Source: Athene noctua
Taxonomy: Eukaryota; Chordata; Aves; Strigiformes; Strigidae
Direction of reading: 5' to 3'
Length of the DNA: 64,000 nt
Assembly (NCBI RefSeq): GCF_965140245.1
Contig: NC_134055.1
Coordinates: 6,131,033 to 6,195,032, forward strand
The notes beneath the pieces are model-generated. The model saw only the letters and a program-made list of their open reading frames with translations, made no database searches and had not been told where the DNA came from. Shown in pieces: positions 1-13,000 of this stretch (its first letter is position 1; every line of letters begins with the position of its first letter). The position numbers were made by a program, and so were the translations under genes.

Positions 1-1056
1 GCTAATATTGACAGTACACTGTGTCACAGGAAAAGGCCAACAAGATCACCATGGTACACACTGATGGATATTCAGCTCTGTTCTGCTGTCACTGATGATC
101 TGTGAGCAAGAACAGGTAGCCCAGAACAACCACCACCAAGAGGGACACCAGCGAGACTGCAAGTGGCATTTACTTTGTGCATACCTGAGGACTTGAGCAT
201 AAACACACTGTGCTATGAGGAAACTATCAAAGCACTCAAGGACAAGACAGAGCGGAAAAAAGATCAAGTACCAGCCTCACGTGCATTTCCTGTCTGCTTT
301 GACAATTAGGAATGTGAAAATAGGAGGCACACTGTTCCGAAGGCCTTGATTGTACCTCCAGTATCCCCTTTATATTCTGCGAGGATGATTCTGCTATGTA
401 AAGTAGTTCATGCGTTCCTAGAAGTTATCCGCTAGAAATTATTCAGAAGCAGTTTGTGTTTTAGTGAGACTGCAGGGATAGTTCCCTTCTCTCTGCATGC
501 CCACCTGGCACAGCATTTCTAAGCAGCAGATACAATTCCAGCTCATAATGTAAAACAGAAGAAGGTTCAATGCTTATGGTGTAAGCGGGCATCACAATAA
601 TAATCCCCAGACAACTTTGTGAAGCAGACTCCATTAAAGCATGAGGCAGAACAATACCTAACAAAAAAATGTACTAAATATAGGTAGCAGCTGTAAAAGT
701 GCAATTACTGCTCTCCAGAAATGCCATTTTACTTCAGTTTATCTTCACTACTGAAGAGGCGTAGGCCATCTGTACTCTGCACTGCATAGTACACTTGGAA
801 ACCAGAATCAACTGAGCTAGCATCAACTTTTTGGCAAAGTGAAAAGCTTTTAATTGGAGCACTAGGAAAACAAACTGCTAATCAGCTCAATGAAACATCC
901 CTCACTCAGGTACAGCATACAAGCCACCTCAGTATCCTCTAACCCACAGGCACCACAGACAAACAGCACTATAACACCTCATTCTCTCAAGAGATTTCTA
1001 TTTGGACTGTGCAAGGAAAACAGTGAGAAACACTCTCTTTTGATTCATTTACTTAC

Positions 1057-4000
1057 CAGAAGCATCATGCGGTACTTGAAGTTGGGGAATTCACGATCAC
1101 ACTTTTCACAACGATACAGTCCATTTTGTTGGTCTATCACTTTTTTATTGCAATCCTGAGAGGGACATGCCTGGTACATACAGTTCTCTTTGCGCAGATG
1201 TACGACTGTGCCCACACAGCTAAAATAATCTGCCTAGGAGAGTGAGTGTGCAACATTAGCCTCAAAATACTCAATGTTTTCCAATTCTGAATTAGCTACA
1301 AAGCGAGGCACCCATACTTGGATATTTAGGATTAGAAAGCTTAACAGCTATGGATTATTGGGAAACTGTAAATCAACCCCTCTGTTGAAGTAATTTTCAG
1401 GCTTCCATTATGTTAAATAAAGCCCCTACAGCAAGATTATTTTGTGTTTCCATTGCAGGAAACTCCACTTGCTGGGTTTTCTTTAGATAAAGCATATTTG
1501 CTTCTCTATTGTGTCTGTTCAAATCACTTTTTCACAGGATTAAGATTCTGCACTTCCCTATGCTTCTTTTGGGAGCCAACACAAAAACCAGAAAGCCTAC
1601 TGTGTAGTATTACAGATAAGCGTTTGATTAAACTATAGCCTACAGAACAAAATACCCACTCACCATACTAAAATAATCATCCTAATGGTTTAAGATCACG
1701 GTCAAGTCTTTTAACAGATAAATAGAGGTTGCTTGAGAAGCACATGCAAAAAGTCTCATAGAAAATAGCTGAATGACAGGTAAAGTTTTTCCTTAGATAG
1801 AAGTTCTTGCATATCCCAAATGGCCTAGCACTTAAGTTTGGAAAAAAAAAAAAAAAAAAAAAATTAGAAATAAGTCAAGAAGCAGTATAAGCCCAGAGAG
1901 GTTACTGGACTAGAATGCCAGAGACCTGGGTTTTATTCCTAGCTTTTCTATTGACCAAGTGTGCACCCTTGAAAACCACTTCCTCCTAATGCACCTGTTT
2001 CTTCTAGAATACTTTGTGCTATTTATATGAACATCTTTGGGGTGAACTTCCATGTCCCCCCACTTCCCTCCCATTTATACAAAGCTTAGAATTCTCTTGC
2101 AAACATAGACAGTATCACGTTGCAACATCAACAACAAGGTTGAATTTACTGGGAAAAAAAAAAAAAAAATTTAACAGCATAAATTTTGAGAGAGCAAGCA
2201 TATAACTGCTCAGCAACCAGAGTACTTCACGAAGCACAATGCCTGCATAAAGTCCAGGTTTTTATTTCCACCCCAATACACAAGGCTTGTACCCAGTGGC
2301 CATGCTTTACCTTATCTCCTTGTCCCAAGTTCTCAGATTTGGCTTCAAATAAAGTTTTCCAATTGGTATTCACTCCAGATGCTGGCCCACCCCTCACATC
2401 AGAGATTGATGCACCTTCCAGAAGCTGCCCCTCAGAGTCAAACCTGCAACCACAAAGATGCACTTCTATTTTTGGCTAGCAGACCATACAGACTTATCAA
2501 AAGCTTACATTTAGTTTCATGTACTTAATACCTGAGGGATTTTTTTATCAATGATTGCAAAGGAAACAATTACAGTAATTTGTGGATATTGCAAACAAAA
2601 ATAGCATTTCAGAATAAGTTAATAGTCCAACTTAATTAGCGCAGTATTTTATAAACCCACAAAAGGAGGACAGCTTTGTTCTATATAACTGCAATTTGTT
2701 TGCCAGCTAGTGGTCAAACCACACACTGCATGCTTCTTAAAGGCAGTCAGATAACAAGATTTAAGGGCATCAAGATATTTCCATAATTAAAATTAAATTA
2801 CACGGTACCATTATCTCCGCAGCAGCTTCGAAATAAAAAGCAAACAGCATTGAAAAGATTATGCTTCCTCTGTTAGAATAAGAAAACACAGCTTTTCAAC
2901 AAAAGGTTGTACGGCCATCCCATTGTGGTGTTTGTGATTTGAGAAACACACCAGCAAGGCTCAAAAACTGAACTTAATTAAAGTGTAATAGTAACAGCTA
3001 AGAGGCACAATCAATTTTATCTTCAACCACCTTCTGAAGTATGAGAGAACCACAGCTCAATGACAAATGGAGGATGCCATTGTATTTTATCCACGTTTGG
3101 ACGATTTAACTAGAACCTGAAAAACCCAGGATTCAGGAATCTGATGCTGTCGGCACTTAACCCTATTTGTACATACACCACATCTCACCATATTCGTAGT
3201 TATGGCAGACAATTTAGCAACTACTTACAGTAGAAGCAATGAACCACCAAGAAATCACTTTGTTTTACTGAAAACAGTAAAAATGTTATTTTGCTATCTG
3301 AAAAATATCTGATAAGGAATAGACATTGGAAGAAGTCAACATAGTTCCTCCAGTCCATACTAACAGAGTGCATATCAGATTCCACACAATGGAAAAAGAC
3401 TGTGAAAAAAAATATTGTTCTCTCAGAAAGTGGAGCTGGTCAAGTCTGATTTCATGCTGTCTTCAAGGCTTTGGGTCAGGATGCACTACTCCCATTTCAA
3501 TTTTTCAAGGTCTGTCATGGAATTAGAAGTTTTTGAATTGAACAACTTAAGGAAAGCCTTTGAAGCTCTAGTGCTTTCAAGGAAGAGAAGTTTCTACAAT
3601 CCTGGAATTTGTAACTTCTGCTACCTTTCCTCAGTACTACTCAGACTGTTCAAGTACAGAGAAACAGAATAAAACAAATATTCTGCAACAGGCTGGAATG
3701 AATTGACTTAAACACATGCTCATACCATCCTCGGAGCTTAAAAGCCTCTGGGCTATCAGGGTTGATGACAACTGTACTCGAGGACAGGACAGACAGGCTT
3801 CTACCACCAAAATCAGAGACTCGGGCTCCTCTGATGGCTATCACAGGTTGTCTAGAACCATCAAACTGTTCAGCCTGCATGTGTGAAAAAACAGAAAACG
3901 TTAGCAGCACGCTACAGTAAAGATACTGAACTTGTGGTTATAATTCACAGATCATAACAAGAGACCAAATCTGAACCAAACTATCTTACTGTATTTAGAA

Positions 4001-7000
4001 GGTAAGGTTTTAAATGCTATCACTAGGAGTTTAAGAAAAGGCAGCTAACAAAGCTGTAAACACCCCATTTCCTGGGGAACCAGAGAAGCCTTAAGTCACA
4101 CCACTGGTTTTGAAAAAAACAGAATGGTCCCTTCCATTAGGAGTTTTACACAAGGATTTCAGAAAGGAAGATGGGTTATGGGAATGGAGGTTTCTCCAAA
4201 CAGGAGAAATTATTTGGTCAGATTAGACTCTTCTGGAAATGAAACAGCTCACTTGGCTTGACTGAGCCCATCACGTCTATTCTACTACAACTTAAAAAGC
4301 AGAAGGGTAGGTATGCTGACCAAACATTTTTCCTCGACTTCCCATTTTTGGTTTTTAATCTCATAAAGCTGCTTTAATGCTCTTCAATCGCCATCAGTTT
4401 GTTATTTGAGTAAAGTCTGACACTAACAAAGAACCTCTTGGCATGAGAGAGGTTTTGAAAGGTATAGATTTTCTGGACCCCACACCACTTAGCAAGCAAG
4501 GGGAGGATCATGTGGCTTAAAGATTACAAACGAGCTGGAGTTCGCAGTAGCATTCACTGCAGCCATGAGAGGCAAAAAGAACACAAAACATACCCCAGCA
4601 GTTAAGGCAATGACCGTGATAAAGGAGATGCAGGTTCTAACCCTAACTGTGCCAGCTGCAAGCCATACACCACTTCCCCTCAGTGCTTGCTGTTGTCTCT
4701 ATTCTACAGGCAAACAGATTTAACTTTGTAAAACACAGATGCTGATGTCTGTTGGAAGGGTTATGCCAGGAACTGGTTACCAGTAGACCCTCTTGTAACA
4801 ACCTGCTTCAACCTCAAAACTCTGCAATATTGAACTTCAGTTTACTTTATCAGCAGATGGTTAATGGTGTTTAGCTACCTACAATATCAGTGCACTTGAT
4901 CATTTAGCCATAAAGCACCACTGTCAAGCTAGCAGGATCACTCCCATTTTATAGACTGGAACATAAATCCTTAAGTATCTACAGCACTGGTGGAAAACAA
5001 AGTAGCCTGTTAAAAGGATAAAGCAGCAGTTTACTGCAACTACTCAAACCTTCAATTCCAAGGCTCGGATGCTTTAAACTCCTAGTCTGAGATACAGCCT
5101 CTCAACCCACTAGTTAAGCAGCAATTTATGCAGGGTAACATGTATCCCACCCTACGAATAAAATTAATCTCAAATGAGACAGCCATAGCCACCAGGCTTT
5201 TCATAATCAAACTGTAACTTGTACCCTTTCCTAAACCAGAAGCCTGTTAAATTCAGTCTTTGGGCTTGAGACATAATGTCTGCAGTTGTTCAGAACACAT
5301 TAGTCAGATCATGTCAGCAGTTTGTCAGAGAAAGGTTAGGCACATCACACCTGAATGAAACCAGACAATCTTTCACCTTCTCTCTGCCCCTGACCCTTAA
5401 ACACCCAGGACCCGTCTCAGTGCTACGCCCATCTCAGATGACAACAGCACACTCATTTCCTCACCCTAACACATACGAACCTTTGCTTAAGAACAGGTAA
5501 GAGACCACATACCTCATTTCCCCATAGCGTAGCTGTCACCAGTTTCCCTGATGTATCCATCAGATGCACGTTTCTCTTCGATACCTCCCTATTGTTAGCT
5601 TTCACTATGATTTTAGTGACATCTTCATAGCTTTTACAAATTCCAATTACATCTGAAAAACAGTTACAGTGTAGTTAAGTTACTCAAGGGTCACAATTGG
5701 GGAATACAAGATCACAAGAGAAGAATTCAAACCTACTGTCAGGTTTTTACCTTGTATCCTAGCTCCCTATTCAAATCAAAACTGATATGGAAATTAAGTG
5801 TATTATGGTAGGAATGCTCCACTACAGAACTCTTCAGTGCTTTAATTTTGTTGATGAATTCATTAAGATATTCATGAATGCAAGCCTCACCACATTAGCA
5901 AGATCAAGGCATTGTACTATCTCTTCCCATCACATTATGTCAAAGGATTTCAGGCCTGATCTTGTAACACACACTCTTGCTGTTTAAGCACAAGTCTCTC
6001 AGGCAAGGGGTTTCAAAGTGACTTGTACAATGAAGCAACTGGCTAGTGCCTTCACTGTAGCCCTGAGACCACTGCTGCCTATGTTTGGGTAGTAAGAGCT
6101 TATGCAATCCCCTTTGCACTCTCCCCAAAATTACCATTTTTAATATTACAGATCTACCTTTAAAATTCCTAGCTGAATGCGCCTCTGAATCACCGGCATC
6201 TTGTGCCTGTGAAACCTGAGAACCCTCGCCCCCACCCAAGCCTCTGATTTTTCCGGAGTACTCTGCCCAACAAATTAGAGAAAAACAAACCTCCAATACT
6301 TCACAAAGCAAGCCAAAACAGTCATGCAACTTGGACTTGAATGCAATGAATTATGCCAAAAATCACTAGAGAGATAATTAGATAGTGAAAGAAAGCAAGA
6401 CCATGGAAGGTATGAAATGCACACGTGCTGAGCAAGGACATTTTTCTTAGCCCTTTTCTGTGGGAAACAGTTATTATAGTACAATAAACAAGTATCATTT
6501 ATGGTCTTTAGTCTGAAGCACAAGTTTGAAGAAAAGTCATTACATGTTGTTAGTAGAAGACGGCAAAGACATCTTAATAGGAAAACTGCCCAGGGTATTT
6601 TTAATGGCAACCATAACAGGATAACTTCATCAAAGAGATCACAACATTTGAAGCACTGTATGCTCACTACCTCCCCAGTATTCAGGACACAGAACTTCAA
6701 AGCTTTAGAGCCTGCCATTTCACTACTCAGACTGACCAACAATTGAGTCTTTGGGTGTGTTCTCCAAGTCAGAGATGGATACAAACTCAAACTGAACAGA
6801 AGGAAGATGCTGGGCATCATCACAAGGCACAACTGAAGTCTCATTAGTGAATGTAATCTCATAGTCATTCTTAACAGCTGTATATTGCTTGTTAGCCGTC
6901 TTCAAATTGCCTTTGGTAAAATAATATACCTACAGGAGAAAGCAATGAAACAGAGGCTATTATCAGAAGTCAGACAGAGCAAATAGACTGTGTTCACCTT

Positions 7001-10000
7001 TAAAAATCCTTGCTATGCTGAAATTCCTCTTTTCTAGCTCATGTCACTCTATGAAAGCACAATGCTACCATACCTTGTTCAATTCAATGAGTGGAAAGAA
7101 CTTGTCTGCTTGATCATTGAATGCAGTAGCTCTAATCTCACCCTGCAGGAAAATAGGAGAGCTGGTCAGAACTGAAATTCAGCATGAAAAAAAATAAAAA
7201 GAAATCTTTGCAATGTTAAGTGGCATCAGTTCTAGACAGAGTGTGGCCTGCCAGGCTAGCTCCAGGCATCCGAGAAACAAACAACATTCTCCTCGCATTT
7301 GTAGTTATAGCTAAAATGAAATAATTCTACACCTGACCATCAAATCTCATATTCAAGTCTCAGTATATCTAGAGCTTCAGAATGAAATGCTTAAAAACTA
7401 CATATATCGTATATACACCTCTGAAAAGGTACTCTAAAATTGGCATTAATTGCCACTGCATGCAAAAAACCCCTCAAATAGATCATGCAGCTCCACAAGT
7501 CAGCACAAAGTATATTGTGCTATCTCCCACTCACACATTATGTCAAGTCTTTAAGAATTAATAACAATTATAAACTCACTAGATCCAATTTTTTTTAAAA
7601 AAATATTTGTAATACAGACAGTATGCAGGGGAAACAAATGGCTGATGACAACAGGTTACTTTGTTAAACCTCACATTTTATACTAAACATAATCTAGTAG
7701 AATCTTGTTTGTTTTCATGACAGAAAGCTGTAATTTGATAAGAGGTTTGGCAAGCTGCAAGTTTAGTTAGATTAACCAGATACCGTTCCCCAAACAAATC
7801 ACAGATGAAACTTCCTAGTATTACAGTAATTTGTACTCCGATTTCCTCATGAAAATGAAAGCTTATAGCTTGGAAGCAATGTTCCTCTCACTCCTTGTTT
7901 TGTAACATGCTTCTAAGGATGAGACCTCACTCTCAGTCTACAGCAAACCACCACAAACCTCAGTATTAGGCTGTCAGTTTCCATAAACAACTATATTTTG
8001 AAGCTGCAAAAATTCAGTCACACACTATAGACTTTGATGAAAAACAGTCAGTAATGTCACACATTTAAGACTTCATTCTCGATAAAAACTGGGTTGTTGA
8101 TGCTCAACTTAATGAATACAGGAATACAAGCTTCAGTTGTAATAAAAACCCCCACATTTCCTACAATACACTTTATTTCCTCTATTCTGTCTTTATGAAG
8201 GGTTCATCAGCATCTGGCATACATTATCTTCTTCTCAACATATGACACTTACGCTTTCATCAACCAGCTCTATAGAAAAGAGCTTTCCTTCACCACGGGA
8301 GTTGCTCCACGTACGGATCTGGCCCTTCTGGGTAACACGAGCACAAATGGTCCACCTAAAATCATGCAAGAAATCACTGTTCTGTGTTGTTCGTTCTTTT
8401 TTTTTTTTTTATTTTTTTTTTAAAGAGCAGCTTGAATTGACAAACCTTTGGAACTGGTATGTCATTATTTACAAGCCAGAAATCTTCCCGCTGCACCTCA
8501 GCAACTTTACCTGCTTTTCTCCTGCTTTCTATCTTAATGGCCTAGACCATTAAAGGAAGAAAGTTGTAGAGAAAGCAACAGAGGCAGCCGTAAAGCATCC
8601 AGTATGATAACAGTAGCAAACAATCCTTCTGCAGAGAAGCAGACCTCAAATCTTTTACACTTCTAGTGTACATTTCTCATACAGCATTTTGCCTGTTCTG
8701 AAAAGCCATGCTCAAGAGCTCAATTATAGGATTCGCATTTAACTTGGGTAATCAAATCAGTTTGCATAACTTCAGAATGTCATTCACGAAATAATTACAT
8801 ACTCATGCTTTTCAACAGAACAGTAGCCAAAGTGAATAGCTTACTGAGCTGTTTTGTCATTAAGTTACCAGAAAGAAGGTTGCTTTAGGAAAAAAAAAAA
8901 AAAAAAGTCAATTGGGTTCGAACTAAAATATTGAAAACCTATCAAGCTCAGCAGGGTAACTTCACCGAGACAATGCAAAGGCAAATCTCAGATTATCGGG
9001 AGTGGTGATGAAATTTAAAAAAAAAAAACAAACCCACAAAACCCCCAAACGAAACCAAAAACCAAACCAAACACCCATACAGCTGTTTCTATGGAAATTT
9101 TTTTTGTTTGTTTCTCTGGGTGGTTTTGTTATTGTTGGTTTTGTTTGTTTGAAGTTAACCAATAAACTCAAAAGAACTCAAAGAATGATTTGACAGATTC
9201 ATACATGAGAACGCAAAAAGCAGCTATTGTTCCTTCATGCCTGTGACACTGAATAATACCTGGCAAACCACAGTAACTCACTTGGACTGATATGGGTTCA
9301 AGCTGGCAATTGGCACTACTTTGGCCTGCGATCCCCCTGGAGTCTTCACTGAGCTGGGAGCACTCGCCATACCAAACTGGTTTGAGGGAGCATGGTACTT
9401 CAGAGCAGGAGGACCTTTTGCAAAACACAACAAAGCATGAAGAATTTCAGCCTTGCAGACAAAAGCCAGGTTAAAACCAAGTTGTGGTACAAGGTCAGGC
9501 AGAGCTTTTCCTGTCACGTTATGGAGAGCTCCAAAGGCAAAGTGATACTTAACACGGGGTAGGCACTCAAATCTCCGTTCACTGTGCTATGTGGGCACCA
9601 CAGAGTGGCTACAAGTTTGTTGAATCACTTCTGCTCTTGGTCACAAGTATTTTCTAGGCTGCGAACTGCTGAAGAAGAGACACTCTCAGACCTGTAGAGC
9701 ACTTACACTGGAAGTGAAGATGTGTCCAGAGTCAATCACTTAAACATGGTCTAAGTGGGAAACAATTAGTTCACAGTAAATTCCCTAAAACGTAGCACAT
9801 CAAAGTTTAGATCTACACTATCTGGGGCGACAACTAAGGAACGGTAATCCACAATCAAATAATTTCCTGACATAAAACAATACTGCTAATTCTAACCTCT
9901 TATCAATGTATAACCATACAACTCTTACAATCCGCCTTAACTACAGGAAGAAAGAGCTTGTTTTCTGCTGCAGTGAGCAAGTGTCAAAATGTTACTATTC

Positions 10001-13000
10001 CGAAAAACTTCTTCAACACAGGGGTAAACAATACAGACAGGTTAAAGCAGTACCAAGAGCTAGGACTGACAACTTTTTTCCTTCAGAAAAAGCCTACAGG
10101 CTGACACTTAAATTGACTGCCTTTTTCAGTATCTCACTACTTAAAGTCTTGATTAAAAAAAAAAAAAAATTATTTATAGATGTACTATCAAATAATTTCA
10201 GTCCAGCACCATCTAAACTGTTTGGCCTCAATATCTCAGCATCGATAACACACCCGTTGGCCAGCTCCAAGCTGTAGCCTACTTGGGTGCCCACAGAGCA
10301 TTGTTTCAAGAATGCAAAATTGTATCAGACTAGACGTTCAGTTTACACTGCTTGGTCAAAGTGGTTTTTTTTTTCTTTCTTTAATTGATGAAGAAAAGGG
10401 ACAAATTTTTTTTTTCCTCCCTTTTTAAACATCTATTATTACATCCAAGTCTACAGTAGCCTCCAGAGAATTCACCTTGTCAAGCTATGGGTTACTCTTT
10501 AATTGAGTGTTTCTTGTGCAACACCATTATAGAAAGGATCTTTTTTAGATTTAAGCTTTAGTTTTGTACCTACCAAATGGAAACCAGAATTCCTGCCCAG
10601 GATTACTCTTACCTGCTACTGACAAATTGCCATTTCGTTGCTGTGGTTTGCTGGGTGCTGGGTTTGCTGCTGGAGCTGAAGAATGTTGCTGCCCTTGCCC
10701 TGGTAATCAGATGGAAAGAGACTATATAGTACAGTAGGAAGCACATTAATTAAAACTACCCTTAAGCTTTTTAGGGAAATAAGACTTGCATGAAAAAGAT
10801 AATTTAAAACACAGAGAACACAAGCGAAAATTCAGGTGTTAACAAGACACAGCAGGTACAAGCTATCGGCTGAACAATATTACCATGGAGGAATTTTAGT
10901 TAGATATCTTTCCTCAAGCAACTGCTTTCTACTTTGAAAGAATTCAGGGTTGACAGTTATCTAAAAGGACAGCACTGAAGTAATCTTGACAACTTCTCAG
11001 TTTTTATAGGCTTCTATTGCTCTGACAGGTAGTTTCTGCTACTACCTAACAGCTCAGATAAAAACCGTAAGAGAATTCCCTCTTAAAACTCAGAGAGGGC
11101 CAAAAACCCACTGGGTAAAGTCAAACCTGAAGTTAACACAAGACAACAAAAACACCTGCTATATATTTTATTTCCAAAATACAAAGATAGTTAATGTGGG
11201 GATGATGGAGACATCCTTTCAGCGTTCACCAGGGTCCCTCCTGGGATACGGCAGTATATTAGGAGCAAAGTGATGCCATAGTAAGTACACAGGGTGCATT
11301 TTTTCATTTCAGGACTTGTCTCACATCAATGATAAATAACAAGAGAAAGAGCAGCGTCACATACAAGACTAATCTACTATTCAAAAATTTTAATTTCTTT
11401 ACAGAACCATCATCCTATCATATTTTGCCTCCAGATGAGAAAATACCCAACATTTTCATGGTTTTGGATGCAACTAATCCATAAGTCATCAGTTTGCAGG
11501 AAGTCCTTGGCCTGAGCAGGCAAAGCCCCCCTGATTTGGGATGTAAGGAAGAAGATGGTCTGACCTTCTTTTCTACTTTCTCTGACCAAGGCCATAAGCA
11601 TCTCGAGGAACAAAAGCAGAGAACTGCAGAACAGAAGGGCAAGAAAGGGGGGCAAAGAAGTAAGGGCAAGGAGCAGAAGCAACACAAGGAGACCCTGATG
11701 TAGTGTTGCCTGATGTTGTACAGTCTACAGAGGTAACCCTCTAGTTATTTTTAATCCAAAACAAGGTCCTTGCACAAAACCCAATCTGCTCCTCTAACTT
11801 GCCGCAGTAGAGTCACATCGGTGAACTGGTGACAGCAGTCTCCCTGGCAACAGAGTGACGTCAAACAGCAATGTGTATTTACTGCAGAATCCACTAGATG
11901 GAGAAGCCAGATTTCACCCTCACTCAGCTGCCTCAGGTACTTGCAGGACCCAGCCAGGGTCAGTGCTCAAGACCCCAAATTCATTTTATATAATAGAAGG
12001 AAAAAAAAAAAAAAAAAAATCCAAAAGAACACATTAAGGGAAAAATATGTCTGGTCAGGGAAAGACTATTCAAAAACAGGAAGGTGCATATGAAACAGCA
12101 AGAGACTTCCTCGCTACTTTTGTTGCAAATGGTTTTTTCCCCTACAAATTTTTAACTCCACCAAAACACAAACAAAAGACCACCACATACATAAGAACAC
12201 TTGCATACTATGAAACACAAATTCACATTTTAATGGCTGCCTACCCATAGCCTCGTGTTTCTCAACAGATTAAGAATATACGAACACATCTGTGCATGTG
12301 TTCAAATACAAAAGTAGCAGTAATATCTCTGCAATTTTTTCGCTTGTAGAGTCTAGGGACTCCTAAACTATGATTTTTGTTGGCTGGTGGCCTATAGATC
12401 ACTTCAGCTGCTCAGAAAAATGTCTGCTCTGCATGGTTTTTGCTGTTAGTTTTTATTAGTAGAAGCTGAAAAAACACCTGAAATACCCGATTACATTTCT
12501 GCTATATATATGCTGGGTTAGTCAAACCCAAAACTCTAATGGAATAACTGCGTAACAGTAGTCCTCTGCTGCCAATAATTTGTCACCAAGAGGTGCTGCT
12601 GCAGTGCCACGGTGACAGAATACCTGTCCCAGAACTGAGCAGCAACATGGGGGCAGGAAGAGGAGGGAAGAAAATACACCCCAAATCATGATGGTGGGAA
12701 GGGCAAGAAGTAAGAACTCAGGTGAAATGCGTAAGTACACAAATGTTTCAATATTGCAAGATTAATGACAGAACTTAAACATAAGTAGCAAGTAATTGTC
12801 ATAGTAAGAAGAAAGTCCAGCAGAGTGATTTGGATGAGATTTGTGACAGTAATAACAGTACCATCTAGTTTTCAACAAGAACTACGCACAATCTTAATTT
12901 TCAATGCTATTATGAAATGCTGCCTGAAAAGTTTATATGACATGTATTAAGAAGATTGTGTCTCCAGCTTCTATGTTAGGCAGATTAACCACCTACTGCT

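Noticed and set aside
1..1056. Search for the remaining RPA1 exons
   Set aside because: No sequence encoding the conserved end of DBD-C was found on the minus strand, so these exons lie beyond the left edge.
6275..6868. 197-codon open frame on the minus strand
   Set aside because: It runs from RPA1 exon 10 in another frame into the intron and has no recognisable domain.
11494..11703. Lys/Gln-rich 69-codon open frame in an RPA1 intron
   Set aside because: It is low-complexity A/G-rich sequence between proven exons, with no splice context or homology.
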